Shown: positions 5,220 to 13,608, numbered from the stretch's first letter. The stretch: DNA of 15,132 nucleotides from an uncultured Lachnospiraceae bacterium (GCA_934401915.1 CAKRSV010000018.1:1-15132), one strand, 5' to 3'. Numbers and translations are program-made. The notes: generated from the letters alone by a model not told the origin.

Positions 5220-7709
5220 CTAAATCTTCCGCAGCTTTGCAAACCCTGCATACATGATCTTCTGTCCTGCCTCGTCAAACATAACCGTCACCTGTGCATC
5301 CCTCGGTCCCGGCTCGATCTTCAGAACCGTTCCTTCTCCGTAGCGCATATGCCGCACCCGGTCGCCGGCCGCATACCCCAGATTCTGCTCTCCCGAGGGC
5401 CGCACCAGTCCGGCTGACGGACCTGCCGCCTTTGCCAGAAAGGGCTGTACCTCCGACGCGGTTCTCTTCGGACGGACTACCGCCTTCGGCTTTGGCTTGT
5501 CAAAAATTGTGTCGGCGTCCTTTCCAAACCGGCTCTGATAAGCGGTCGTCTGACCGGAACGCCGATAGCCCTCCTCTTTTGGTCCGCTCTGCGCGGTCTG
5601 TGCAGGATCCAGCGCACTTCTGCGAAAGCTCGTCTCCTCCATTGTCGCCGCATAATCGGTCTTGCTTCTCCGGAAACCGCCGCTCCCGGACTCCCCTATT
5701 CCAAAAGGTTTGGACAGGAAGTGGCTTCTCTGGGCGGAATCATCCGCATATGTGTCGAACTCCGGCTTTTTCTGCGTCGGCAGCCTGTTGTCCAAAAGCT
5801 CCGGCGGAATCTCTTTCACGAAGCGGCTCACCGGATTGTACTGCGTCTCTCCACGCAGCATCCTCTGTTTTGCACAGGTCAGCGTCAGGTCGTCCTTCGC
5901 TCTGGTGATCCCCACATAGGCGAGCCTTCGCTCTTCCTCGATGTCCATCGGATCATCTGACATGATCGTCATATAGCTTGGGAAAACGCCGTCCTCCATG
6001 CCTGCCAGATATACGTGCGGAAACTCCAGTCCCTTTGCGCTGTGCAGCGTCATCAGCAGCACCCGGTCGTCCCCTTCCTCCGCACGGTCGATATCCGCCA
6101 CCAGCGCAACTTCCTCCAGGAATTCACTCAGGTTTGGCTCCTCATGCGTTTCTTCATAGGAAACTACCTTGCTGACCAGCTCGTCGATATTTTCGATCCG
6201 GTCTGCCGCGTCCTCATCGTCCGAGGCCTCCAGCTCCTTCACATAGCCGGTCGTCTCTATGACGTCCTTGATCAGATCCTCCAGCGTGAAAAACTCCAGC
6301 TTGCTGCGGAATGCCTGGATCATCATGACAAAGGGCTGCAGCTTGGATGCGCTGCGTCCGATGGTCATGATCTGATCCGCCTCGCGAAGGGCATCGTAAA
6401 AGCTGATATTCCGCGCGTCCGCATACTCCTGCACCCGCACGATCGTCGTCGCTCCGATCCCTCGCTTGGGAATGTTGATGATCCGCTTGACCGCCACATC
6501 GTCCCTGCCGTTGTCGATCGTCTTGAGATAAGCCAGAATGTCCTTGATCTCCCGTCTTGCATAAAAGTTCGTCCCCCCGATCACATCATAGGGGATCCCT
6601 TCCATGATAAAGCGCTCCTCCAGCATACGCGCCTGGGCGTTTGTCCGGTATAAAACCGCACAGTCCCCATAGCGGACGTCCTCATTCCGGTGCTTCTTTG
6701 CCACATCCGAAGCGATGAACTCCGCCTCCTCGTACGCATTGTCAAACGGTCTGAAATGGATCCGGCTGCCTTCCTTTTTATCTGTCCAAAGCGCCTTGTT
6801 CTTTCTTCTGGTATTATTTCTGATCACCGCGTTGGCAGCATCCAGCACCACCTGCGTGGAACGATAGTTCTGTTCCAGCTTGATGACCTTTGCCTCCGGG
6901 TACACCTTCTCAAAATCCAAAATGTTGCGGATATTTGCCCCGCGGAATTTATAGATCGACTGATCATCGTCACCGACCACGCAGAGATTCCGGTATTTTC
7001 CTGCCAGAAGCCGGATCAACTCAAACTGCGCCGTGTTGGTATCCTGATACTCGTCCACCATAATATACCGGAAACGGTTCTGATAGCTGTCCAGCACCTG
7101 CGCGTCTGCCCGGAACAGTTCCACGGTCTTTACGATCAGGTCGTCAAAGTCCAGCGCGTTGTTCTTTTTCAGCGTCGCCTGATATTCGCGATATGCCTTT
7201 GCAATACGGCTGCCGTTATAGTCAAAGCCGTTCTGCTTTTCATACTGTAACGGATCGATCAGCTCGTCCTTCGCCGATGAGATCGCTCCCAGGATCGTCC
7301 GCTCCTTGAGCTGCTTGGTATCAATCTGCAATTTCTTACAGACCTCCTTCATGATCCCCCTCTGATCGTCCGTGTCATAAATGGTAAAATTCGTGTCGTA
7401 CCCAAGTCTGTCTATATATCTTCTGAGGATGCGCACACAGGTCGAGTGAAAAGTAGACACCCAGATCCGGTCTGCTCCGTCTCCAACGATCTGGTTCACA
7501 CGCTCCCGCATCTCGCCGGCCGCCTTGTTCGTAAAGGTGATGGCAAGGATATTCCACGGATCCACACCCTCCTCATCGATCAGGTAAGCTGCCCGGTGCG
7601 TCAGCACTCTGGTCTTGCCGGAACCCGCTCCCGCAAGCAACAAAAGCGGCCCCTGCGTATGCATGACCGCCGCTTTTTGCTGTTCATTTAATGTATCGTA
7701 TATACTCAT
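5220..7709 (-). CDS. pcrA: ATP-dependent DNA helicase PcrA (UvrD/Rep, superfamily 1A)
   Basis: A 3'-to-5' DNA helicase for repair, plasmid rolling-circle replication and clearing protein-DNA or transcription conflicts. The 829 residues carry all the helicase motifs in order: Q motif LNEQQ (7-11), Walker A GAGSGKT (27-33), TFTNKAAGEM (59-68), VDEYQDTN (218-225), VGDDDQSIYKFRGA (245-258), QNYRST (280-285), then TLHSAKGLEFPHVYLAG and RRLAYVGITRAKDDL. A low-complexity linker rich in Ser, Arg, Gly and Lys follows. The last ~50 residues (GDRVRHMRYGEGTVL to the C-terminus) form the Tudor-like fold that binds RNA polymerase in PcrA. Length is somewhat above the usual 720-740, owing to the linker. AGAGGA supports the start. 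It lies 39 nt after the SPFH gene with no terminator seen between, so read-through from the PspA genes is likely. It may also have its own promoter. Confidence 0.97.
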   Translation of the reverse strand: MSIYDTLNEQQKAAVMHTQGPLLLLAGAGSGKTRVLTHRAAYLIDEEGVDPWNILAITFTNKAAGEMRERVNQIVGDGADRIWVSTFHSTCVRILRRYIDRLGYDTNFTIYDTDDQRGIMKEVCKKLQIDTKQLKERTILGAISSAKDELIDPLQYEKQNGFDYNGSRIAKAYREYQATLKKNNALDFDDLIVKTVELFRADAQVLDSYQNRFRYIMVDEYQDTNTAQFELIRLLAGKYRNLCVVGDDDQSIYKFRGANIRNILDFEKVYPEAKVIKLEQNYRSTQVVLDAANAVIRNNTRRKNKALWTDKKEGSRIHFRPFDNAYEEAEFIASDVAKKHRNEDVRYGDCAVLYRTNAQARMLEERFIMEGIPYDVIGGTNFYARREIKDILAYLKTIDNGRDDVAVKRIINIPKRGIGATTIVRVQEYADARNISFYDALREADQIMTIGRSASKLQPFVMMIQAFRSKLEFFTLEDLIKDVIETTGYVKELEASDDEDAADRIENIDELVSKVVSYEETHEEPNLSEFLEEVALVADIDRAEEGDDRVLLMTLHSAKGLEFPHVYLAGMEDGVFPSYMTIMSDDPMDIEEERRLAYVGITRAKDDLTLTCAKQRMLRGETQYNPVSRFVKEIPPELLDNRLPTQKKPEFDTYADDSAQRSHFLSKPFGIGESGSGGFRRSKTDYAATMEETSFRRSALDPAQTAQSGPKEEGYRRSGQTTAYQSRFGKDADTIFDKPKPKAVVRPKRTASEVQPFLAKAAGPSAGLVRPSGEQNLGYAAGDRVRHMRYGEGTVLKIEPGPRDAQVTVMFDEAGQKIMYAGFAKLRKI

Positions 7710-7748
7710 AACATTCCTCTGTTCATTCCTATTTCTGCGCGCTGTCGC

Positions 7749-8732
7749 TTAGCCCAGCTTATTGCCGCAGTTACCGCAGAACTTCATGCCATTGGTAGGA
7801 GTACCACAGTTCGGACAGAATTTCGGAATTGCTCCGCCTGCTGCCGGGGACTGTCCCTGCATACCGGCCTGTGCAGCCATATTCTGACCACCGAGATTCA
7901 TCTGGTTCACCATCTGCTGTCCCATAGCCATTCCCATCTGAAGACCTACCATATCGGACGCCATGTTGCTGCCGGAGCCACCCTTGCCCAGCGAATCAGC
8001 TGCCGCAATCTGCGTATACTTTGACACATCGCCGACCATCGACTGTGCCGCCGCTTTCTCCTGCATCTTCTTGATCTCTTCCGGATAGGAAAAGCTCTCG
8101 ATCGTAAAATCGGTGATACCGATTCCCAGCTTACGCATATCCATATCCAGATCCGACTCAATTCCCTTGGCGATGTTTCTTGCATCGGCCTGCAGGTTGA
8201 ACATATCCCTGCCCTCTTTGCTGATCCAGCTCATCAAAAGCTGATCCAGGCTTGCAATGATACGCTCCTTGACATCCTCGACTGTGTAGGTCTGACGGAT
8301 GCCTGCCAGCTTCTCGATCAGAACATCATGCTCCACAATACGGCAGTTAAAGGTTCCGAACGCACGGATCGGCATACCGCCCGGCAGTCCCGGCGCCTGG
8401 AGATTGATCGCATTCTTTGTTCCCCACTTCACCAGAAGCTCCTTTGTATTGATGAAAAGAACCTCTGCGCGCAGCGGCGTGTTGAACCCAAACTTAAAGC
8501 TCTTGAGCGTTGTCAGGAACGGGATGATATCCGACTCGATATCGTAGTCGCCGTCATCTTCAAAGATACCCTCTACCCTTCCGTTATACAGGAAGATCGC
8601 ATCCTGTCCCGGACGGATGATCAGACGGGAACCCTTCTTGATCTCCTGATTCTGAAATTTATAAAAGAGAATTCCTTCTCCCGATTCGTTCCATTCGATT
8701 ACGCTGGAAAACTGATTTGTAAAAAATCCCAT
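7749..8732 (-). CDS. SPFH-domain protein with C-terminal zinc ribbon (YdjI-like)
   Basis: A 327-residue cytoplasmic protein of the SPFH (flotillin-like) class that B. subtilis YdjI represents; database entries often carry the misleading name virion core protein. The SPFH domain covers about residues 20-230, including the conserved IRAFGTFNCRIVEHDVLIEKL and the helical LIMSWISKEGRDMF-like region. A flexible Gly/Met/Gln-rich segment (about 245-300) follows, ending in a four-cysteine zinc ribbon (C306, C309, C319, C322: CPNCG and CGNCG). In B. subtilis, YdjI works with the PspA homologue YdjF and the membrane proteins YdjG/YdjH in envelope stress. Here it follows pspA by 21 nt, but no YdjG/YdjH homologues are adjacent. 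There is no membrane segment, so recruitment by another protein is expected. Confidence 0.9.
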   Translation of the reverse strand: MGFFTNQFSSVIEWNESGEGILFYKFQNQEIKKGSRLIIRPGQDAIFLYNGRVEGIFEDDGDYDIESDIIPFLTTLKSFKFGFNTPLRAEVLFINTKELLVKWGTKNAINLQAPGLPGGMPIRAFGTFNCRIVEHDVLIEKLAGIRQTYTVEDVKERIIASLDQLLMSWISKEGRDMFNLQADARNIAKGIESDLDMDMRKLGIGITDFTIESFSYPEEIKKMQEKAAAQSMVGDVSKYTQIAAADSLGKGGSGSNMASDMVGLQMGMAMGQQMVNQMNLGGQNMAAQAGMQGQSPAAGGAIPKFCPNCGTPTNGMKFCGNCGNKLG

Positions 8733-8753
8733 CTATTTTCACCTCTCTGTAAT

Positions 8754-9437
8754 TTACATTCCCATCTGTGCCTTGAGCGCTGCCAGTTCGTCATCCACTG
8801 CCGAGCCTGCTCCTGCATTGTCATACTTGCCTGCCAGATCCTCAATGCTGTTCTGGGACGCCGATTGGTTCAGCTCTGCCGCCGCATCTGCCTCATCCAG
8901 CATCCGGTTCACCTTTTCCTCCATCCGGTCAAAGGCTGCCGCGTGGTTGCCGGCGCTCTCCAGCCCGGAGCCAAGTTCGTTGATCCGCTTCTGTGTCTCT
9001 GCCACTCTGACCTTTGCCTTCAGGGAATCTCTCTTACTCTTCATCTCGGAGATATCTGCCTCCAGCTTATCGTGCATCTGGCGCATCTTCTGAGCGTTCG
9101 CCTGTGCAAGCTCATAGTTTTTGGCAAGAACCTCCTGTCTCTGGGTAAGCTCTGCCTTCTTGGTCAGGAACTGGCGCGCGTCGTTGTCGTTGCCTGCTGC
9201 AACTGCCTTCATCGCATACTCTGACATTCTCGCGATCTCTTCGTTGCACTCGTCCAGCTTTCTCTTTGCCGACTTTTCCTCTGCCATGATCGTTGCCGTC
9301 TCCGCCTTTACCTTGGCAAAATCGGATTCCAGATTCCGCAGATACTGATCGATCATCTTCTCCGGATCCTCTGCCTTATCCAAAAGTGCATTCACATTTG
9401 CCGCCATAATATCCTTGAATCTTGTAAGTACTCCCAT
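8754..9437 (-). CDS. pspA: PspA/IM30-family membrane-stress protein
   Basis: A 227-residue ESCRT-III-like protein that coats and protects stressed membranes. It begins MGVLTRFKDIMAANVNALLD, the amphipathic membrane-binding helix, followed by DPEKMIDQYLRNLESDF, the conserved PspA segment. Long charged coiled-coil helices cover about residues 25-190, and a short acidic end contains DDELAALKAQMGM, typical of the Gram-positive PspA/LiaH/YdjF group. AAGGAG lies 9-10 nt before the ATG. It is 35 nt after the chemoreceptor gene and 21 nt before the YdjI-like gene. The pair corresponds to ydjF-ydjI of B. subtilis. I saw no separate promoter in the 35-nt gap, so it probably depends on 11042-11071. Confidence 0.93.
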   Translation of the reverse strand: MGVLTRFKDIMAANVNALLDKAEDPEKMIDQYLRNLESDFAKVKAETATIMAEEKSAKRKLDECNEEIARMSEYAMKAVAAGNDNDARQFLTKKAELTQRQEVLAKNYELAQANAQKMRQMHDKLEADISEMKSKRDSLKAKVRVAETQKRINELGSGLESAGNHAAAFDRMEEKVNRMLDEADAAAELNQSASQNSIEDLAGKYDNAGAGSAVDDELAALKAQMGM

Positions 9438-9472
9438 ACCTGTCTTCTCCTTTTCCTGTTTGAAATAATAGT

Positions 9473-10963
9473 TTATATGGTACTGATATCCTGGTTGAGC
9501 AGCTTCGCTTCCTCATTGATCTCCCCAACCAGTTTACTGACTTCATTAACAATAACGGCATTCCGCTCGCTGACCGTAAAAGTCTCCTGCGAATGTGCCG
9601 ATACCTCCTCCATGATGGCCGAGATCGTCTGTACACTGTCCACGATGCCGCTGTTTGCCTCTGCCAGACGGTTCACCGCCTGATCAAGCTCGCTGCTCCT
9701 TGCATCGACCTGTGTCGTGCTCTCCGCAATCTTTTCAAAGCTCTCTGCCGCGTGTTTTGCCGCCTCGCTCTGCTGTACATTGCTTGCCAGAAGTTCCTCC
9801 ACAGCCTCCGATGCGATCTTCAGCTTATCCGACACATTCTGGATCACCTCCGTGATATTGACAGTCGCGCTCTGCGTCTGGTTCGCCAGATTCGAGATCT
9901 CGGTAGCCACTACCGCGAAGCCTCTTCCTGCCTCGCCTGCTCTCGCCGCCTCAATGCTCGCATTCAGCGCAAGAAGACTGGTCTGGCTGGCAACGCTGGT
10001 GATCATATCTATGATCGACTGCATATTGGAGGTGTACTCCTCCAGCGTTTTCATATCCTGCACCGCTTCCTGTCCGGCATGATCCGAAGCCTTCACCTGT
10101 GCCAGCAGCGAATCGATGTTGTTCTTGCCGCTCTGTACATCCTGTTTTGCCTGATCCATATTTCCGGCAATGTCCTGCGTGATCTTCGCCATATTTTCAA
10201 TATGATTCTGAATGTCCTCCGTCTTGCCAAGCTGGCTCTGCACGGATTCCGCCGTATCGTTCGTTCCCGAAGATACCTCCTGCATGGCATTTCTCGTCTC
10301 GGATACCGCATTTCCAAGCTCATCCATCCGCTCTGTCACATTCACGATCCCATCCGTCATCTGTGCGGAGATCCCCATGATGGTTGAGAGCAGATTCGAA
10401 ACGTTGTCCTTCTCTCTGGAGATGGCGTCCATCTTTCTCTTGTTATGCTTTCCAAGCGTCGCCGTGCTAAGGCACAGGAACACAGCCACAATGATCATCA
10501 CAAAAACCTGGATCTCAGCATCCGTCGTGGTGATCTGGTTTGCTCCGCCTACTATAAAACGATATGCGACATTGGCGATATTTACGACACAGCACGCGCT
10601 TGAAACCAGAATACAGTACCGGGCATCTGAAAAGAGCGTCACCACCAGATATGCCGGGATCACAAAGGTAAACGCAATGTTGCTCGTTGTAGTGAAGAGA
10701 ACAAACGTATAAAAGATACCGTAGCCGATCCCCAGAACATGCTTGATCATATCCGTATCCGGATTTCTTTTGTATGCTACGATCTCCATCCCGAGCGGCA
10801 CCAGCGCCAGAATGACAAATACCACATAATACCCGATCGTCCTTTTCCCCTGTACGACCTCCGCCAGATAAGACAACACCAGCACTGCCGACAATACCAT
10901 ATGACAAAGCAATGCGATCCGATTGATTCCCGCCTTTTCACTCAACTGCTGTTCCTTATTCAC
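9473..10963 (-). CDS. Methyl-accepting chemotaxis protein with multi-pass membrane N-terminus
   Basis: A chemoreceptor-type signalling protein of 496 residues. The N-terminal ~180 residues hold about six hydrophobic segments with no large extracellular sensor domain, so the signal may be sensed within the membrane. The cytoplasmic signalling domain follows directly, without a recognisable HAMP domain. Its hairpin tip is clear: [20 protein letters not shown] then [18 protein letters not shown] (about 327-363), the CheA/CheW-contact region. There is no C-terminal methylation pentapeptide. I chose GTG at 10963 because GGGGGAT stands 7 nt upstream; the longer frame from ATG 11029 lacks a ribosome binding site and would begin only ~6 nt from the predicted transcription start. 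ATG 10987 is a second choice. No che genes are nearby; the partners are pspA, the SPFH gene and pcrA downstream. Confidence 0.9.
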   Translation of the reverse strand: MNKEQQLSEKAGINRIALLCHMVLSAVLVLSYLAEVVQGKRTIGYYVVFVILALVPLGMEIVAYKRNPDTDMIKHVLGIGYGIFYTFVLFTTTSNIAFTFVIPAYLVVTLFSDARYCILVSSACCVVNIANVAYRFIVGGANQITTTDAEIQVFVMIIVAVFLCLSTATLGKHNKRKMDAISREKDNVSNLLSTIMGISAQMTDGIVNVTERMDELGNAVSETRNAMQEVSSGTNDTAESVQSQLGKTEDIQNHIENMAKITQDIAGNMDQAKQDVQSGKNNIDSLLAQVKASDHAGQEAVQDMKTLEEYTSNMQSIIDMITSVASQTSLLALNASIEAARAGEAGRGFAVVATEISNLANQTQSATVNITEVIQNVSDKLKIASEAVEELLASNVQQSEAAKHAAESFEKIAESTTQVDARSSELDQAVNRLAEANSGIVDSVQTISAIMEEVSAHSQETFTVSERNAVIVNEVSKLVGEINEEAKLLNQDISTI

Positions 10964-11041
10964 TTTTATCCCCCTTTTGGTGTCCATACACCCTTCAAAA
11001 TAAATCTCAACTTGTTTTACCCTGCGCATAAGTTCGGACTA

Positions 11042-11071
11042 AGTATACCACAAATGCAGGCAGTTGGACAA
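11042..11071 (-). promoter_or_regulatory. Promoter of the chemoreceptor-pspA-SPFH(-pcrA) cluster
   Basis: On the minus strand, TTGTCC (11071-11066) and TATACT (11047-11042) are 18 nt apart. The predicted transcription start near 11035 leaves about 70 nt before the GTG start codon. No sigma-D or sigma-54 pattern was seen. Confidence 0.6.
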
Positions 11072-11115
11072 GGGGCGATCCGCGATATCGGCAGATCCTT
11101 TTGCGGCGGTTCCGG

Positions 11116-11891
11116 TTATCCTGTCACGACTCTTTCATCGATCCTGCGTATGTAGGAATATGTGTACGGCGTAAAGTATTTTGTCCAGAAATGCAGCGCC
11201 GTCGGGTTCACCGTTTCATAGTCCACGCCAAGATACGTTTTCCCGCGCTCCTGCGCCATCGAAACCGCCGCGTCCAGAAGCTGCTTTGCAACGCCCGCCG
11301 AGCGAAATTCTTTCCTGACATATGCCCCGCAGATGTTCAGCATATCCTCTCTCAGCATGACAAAAGTTTCCCCCCTCCTCATCGACCGCCATATATCCGA
11401 CCGCCGTATCCTTCCAGAAGGCGGCGAGGATCGAAACATCCTCCCGCGCGAGGAGGCTCTGCACCATGCCCTGCGGCTTCGGGAAAAAGCAGGGACTTTT
11501 TCTCATGTGCGCGTCGAGCTGTTCATAGAGCGGCGCCGTCTTTTACCATCCCGTCTGCTGTTTCCTGCAACAACAGAAGTGAGGCCGTCCGCGCCCAGTC
11601 TTTTCCTGCAAAAGCGCTCGCTCCAAACGGTGAAAATGCGCCTCTCACATCGCCGTGGAATCCTTCGATCGGTCCCAAAAAGCCCAGAAAACCAGCCAGT
11701 TCTCCATCCTCCAGCAGTGCGGCGCCGTATGCGTTTTCCCGGATCTGCCGCAGTCCCGCTTCGACATCCGCTTCCATCTCCGGCGTCATGGCAGGCACTT
11801 CTCCGCTTCTTCTGCTCTCCTCGTATTCCCTTTGAAAAATCAATGCTGCTCCGTGTAATTCCATATCTTTTAAATCCATGATCTGATACAT
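11116..11891 (-). pseudogene. GNAT-family acetyltransferase, interrupted by two frameshifts
   Basis: Three overlapping frames together give one ~258-residue acetyltransferase. The first runs from MYQIMDLKDMELHGAAL to a TGA at 11523. The second continues as PLYEQLDAHMRKSP to MAVDEEGG. The third carries the diagnostic GNAT half: NICGAYVRKEFRSAGVAKQL (motif A), KTYLGVDYETVNPTALHFWT and the C-terminal YSYIRRIDERV. Each shift is explained by one extra base, the first near GACGGCGCC (about 11535) and the second in a run of six G (six C at 11370-11375 on the plus strand). The start has AAGGAG 8 nt upstream and follows the small upstream gene by 3 nt. It may be a true pseudogene, or both shifts may be sequencing errors; a G-run also permits slippage. 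The substrate is unknown. Confidence 0.8.
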
Positions 11892-11894
11892 ATC

Positions 11895-12100
11895 TTAATC
11901 TCCTTCTTTTCTTCGTAAATATAAAAGGATAGGCCTTCTCTGGTCTGTCCCTGCTTTGAGCACCACTGTAATGCTCTGCCTCGTCTTCACAACCAAAAAT
12001 GCGGCATCAAAAATGACACCGCAGATCAGTCCGTCTCTTTCTGTGATTCTGAGGTAATCATTTTTCGTATCAAGTTTTTCCCGTAAATTCTCGCCTTCAT
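11895..12100 (-). pseudogene. Small unknown gene upstream of the GNAT gene, apparent frameshift near its start
   Basis: A 65-codon frame without stops reads ENLREKLDTKNDYLRITERD, then GLICGVIFDAAFLVVKTRQS, then ITVVLKAGTDQRRPILLYLR, and ends with TAA 3 nt before the GNAT ATG. It has no start codon in frame. A strong ribosome binding site (AAAGGAGG) and ATG stand at 12100 in a different frame, which by itself gives only 24 residues (MKARIYGKN to ETD). Adding one A after the ATG would join them into a 68-residue protein beginning MKGENLREKL. The composition is protein-like and the operon spacing fits, so I infer a decayed or misread gene. The family is not recognised. Confidence 0.5.
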
Positions 12101-12122
12101 GCCGATTACCTCCTTTTGCTTA

Positions 12123-12162
12123 CTAACAAAGTTAGCATACGTCTTTTTCTTTCTGCTGTCAA
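12123..12162 (-). promoter_or_regulatory. Near-consensus promoter with overlapping palindromic operator
   Basis: On the minus strand, TTGACA (12162-12157) and TATGCT (12139-12134) are 17 nt apart. A palindrome, CTAAC-TTT-GTTAG (12135-12123), overlaps the end of the -10 box and runs to the start site, a typical place for a repressor of the MarR or TetR kind. It drives the small gene and the GNAT gene. No regulator gene is adjacent. Confidence 0.65.
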
Positions 12163-12232
12163 GCCTTTTTCGCGTTAATGACTGCTCCGGTCTTATTTGA
12201 AAAAAGCACTTTCCTTTTTTTACAGATGATGT

Positions 12233-12238
12233 TATACT
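12233..12238 (+). promoter_or_regulatory. -10 box of the tRNA-Gly gene
   Basis: TATACT lies 8 nt before the mature tRNA 5' end. The -35 region (about 12210-12215, TTTCCT) is a weak match. Confidence 0.45.
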
Positions 12239-12246
12239 AGGCTCAT

Positions 12247-12317
12247 GCAGGATTAGTACATCGGTAGTATATCAGCTTCCCAAGCTGAGGAGGCGGGTTC
12301 GATTCCCGTATCCTGCT
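12247..12317 (+). tRNA. tRNA-Gly, anticodon CCC
   Basis: The 71-nt cloverleaf folds fully: acceptor GCAGGAT/ATCCTGC, D stem GTAC/GTAT (one G-T pair), anticodon stem TCAGC/GCTGA with loop TTCCCAA (anticodon CCC at 12279-12281), and T stem GCGGG/CCCGT around TTCGATT. The discriminator is T and CCA is not encoded. It reads GGG codons. It is isolated, with its own -10 box and a terminator 37 nt downstream. tRNA genes are common integration sites, but no element is attached here. Confidence 0.95.
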
Positions 12318-12353
12318 TTTTATAATTAAGAATATAAGAATAAAATGAAGAGA

Positions 12354-12387
12354 GGGAAATGCCTTTTACCGGCGTTTCCCATTTTTT
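12354..12387 (+). terminator. Terminator after tRNA-Gly
   Basis: GGGAAATGCC and GGCGTTTCCC (10 bp with one G-T pair) enclose TTTTACC and are followed by ATTTTTT. It separates the tRNA from the binding-protein gene, which has its own promoter downstream. Confidence 0.85.
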
Positions 12388-12425
12388 ATCTGGGATACCG
12401 GCTTTCCACACATCTGAATTTTCCG

Positions 12426-12454
12426 TTCACACTTTTCCTGCTTCCTCATATGCT
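12426..12454 (+). promoter_or_regulatory. Promoter of the lipoprotein binding-protein gene
   Basis: TTCACA (12426-12431) and TATGCT (12449-12454) are exactly 17 nt apart, giving a 5' leader of about 43 nt. No riboswitch-like structure fits into so short a leader. Confidence 0.6.
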
Positions 12455-12503
12455 AGAAAAGAAGTTATTTTTCGGCCTGATATTCAGGCAGATCAGGAGG
12501 ATT

Positions 12504-13529
12504 ATGAAGAAAAAGTTTCTATCTCTGCTGCTTGCTTCCCTGATGCTTGGCGGCACACTCTCCGGCTGCGGCAGCACAACCGCATCCACCGACACGGCTG
12601 ACGCGCCGACCGGCAAAAAGACCGCCGTGGTCCTCAACGAAGTGGCTCACTCAATCTTCTATGCCCCTATGTATGTAGCCATAGAAGAAGGATATTTCGC
12701 ACAGGAGGGCATTGATCTTACACTCGTCACCGGTTTTGGAGCCGATAAGACCATGACAGCACTTCTCACCGGAGAGGCAGACATCGGCTTTATGGGCAGC
12801 GAGAGCACGATCTATACTTATGCCGAGGGCGCTTCCGACTATGCGGTGAACTTCGCCCAGCTTACCCAGCGCGCCGGTAACTTTCTGGTATCCAGAGAGC
12901 CGATCGAAGATTTTCAATGGGAAATGCTCGCCGGCAAGAACGTACTCGGCGGCCGTGCAGGCGGAATGCCCGAAATGGTTTTTGAATATATCCTGAAAAA
13001 GAACAATCTGAACCCGTCAACAGATCTGTCCATCGACCAGAGTATCGATTTTGGTTCTACCGCCGCTGCCTTTTCCGGTGGGCAGGCTGATTTTACTGTC
13101 GAATTCGAACCACACGCCACCTCCCTTGAAGCCAAGGGCGACGGCTACGTCGTGGCGTCTCTGGGCGAAAGCTCCGGCTACGTTCCCTATACCGCCTTCT
13201 CCGCAAAGAAAAGCTATCTCGAAAGTCACCCGGAAGTCATCCAGTCCTTCACGAACGCCCTGCAAAAAGGTATGGACTACGTGACGACCCACTCGCCTGC
13301 CGAGATCGCCGAAGTGATCGCTCCGCAGTTTGAGGAGACAGACCTTGAGACGATCACCACTATCGTAGAGCGCTATGCTTCGCAGGACACCTGGAAAAGC
13401 GACCTGATCTTTGAAGAGGACAGTTTCCTTCTGCTTCAAAATATCCTTGAAGAAGCCGGGGAACTTCCCGAGCGCGTTCCTTACGCCGATCTGGTCAACA
13501 CAGAATTCGCCACCGAAGCGGCGCACTGA
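12504..13529 (+). CDS. ABC-transporter substrate-binding lipoprotein, NMT1/THI5-like
   Basis: A 341-residue extracellular binding protein tethered to the membrane. The signal peptide MKKKFLSLLLASLMLGGTLS ends in the lipobox LSGC with C22 as the lipidated residue. The mature part fits the NMT1/THI5/SsuA fold: SIFYAPMYVAIEEGYFAQEG near the start, LTGEADIGFMGSEST, and later GGQADFTVEFEPHATSLEA. Relatives bind thiamine precursors, aliphatic sulfonates, nitrate or taurine; the ligand is not readable. I chose ATG 12504 because AGGAGG precedes it and the signal peptide begins there; the frame is open 53 codons further upstream, but that part overlaps the promoter. No permease or ATPase gene follows: a terminator lies 44 nt downstream and the next gene is convergent. 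It therefore probably works with a transporter encoded elsewhere. Confidence 0.92.
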   Translation: MKKKFLSLLLASLMLGGTLSGCGSTTASTDTADAPTGKKTAVVLNEVAHSIFYAPMYVAIEEGYFAQEGIDLTLVTGFGADKTMTALLTGEADIGFMGSESTIYTYAEGASDYAVNFAQLTQRAGNFLVSREPIEDFQWEMLAGKNVLGGRAGGMPEMVFEYILKKNNLNPSTDLSIDQSIDFGSTAAAFSGGQADFTVEFEPHATSLEAKGDGYVVASLGESSGYVPYTAFSAKKSYLESHPEVIQSFTNALQKGMDYVTTHSPAEIAEVIAPQFEETDLETITTIVERYASQDTWKSDLIFEEDSFLLLQNILEEAGELPERVPYADLVNTEFATEAAH

Positions 13530-13572
13530 CCTCCCGCACGGATGCACGCGTTTTTCCTATTGCCCGGACAAC

Positions 13573-13603
13573 AAATGCCTGACAGAATACTGTCAGGCAT
13601 TTT
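13573..13603. terminator. Strong terminator between convergent genes
   Basis: AAATGCCTGACAG and CTGTCAGGCATTT form a perfect 13-bp stem with the loop AATA, followed by TTCTC on the plus strand. It ends the binding-protein gene. On the minus strand it is followed by GTTGT, so it may also end the Hpt transcript, whose stop is 6 nt away. Confidence 0.88.
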
Positions 13604-13608
13604 CTCGT

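Noticed and set aside
8328..9224. 298-codon open frame on the plus strand
   Set aside because: Antisense to the SPFH and pspA genes, with no domain-like content; a codon-bias shadow.
10964..11029. 22-residue N-terminal extension of the chemoreceptor
   Set aside because: No ribosome binding site, and it would start almost at the predicted transcription start. The GTG at 10963 has GGGGGAT at good spacing.
12247..12317. tRNA-Gly as attachment site of an integrated element
   Set aside because: No repeat of the tRNA 3' end and no integrase is seen in the window.
12345..12503. N-terminal extension of the binding protein (53 codons)
   Set aside because: It overlaps the tRNA terminator and the promoter, and the signal peptide with AGGAGG begins at 12504.
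12388..12503. Thiamine (TPP) riboswitch before the NMT1/THI5-like gene
   Set aside because: The leader is only ~43 nt from the predicted start, and no CUGAGA/THI-box core is present.
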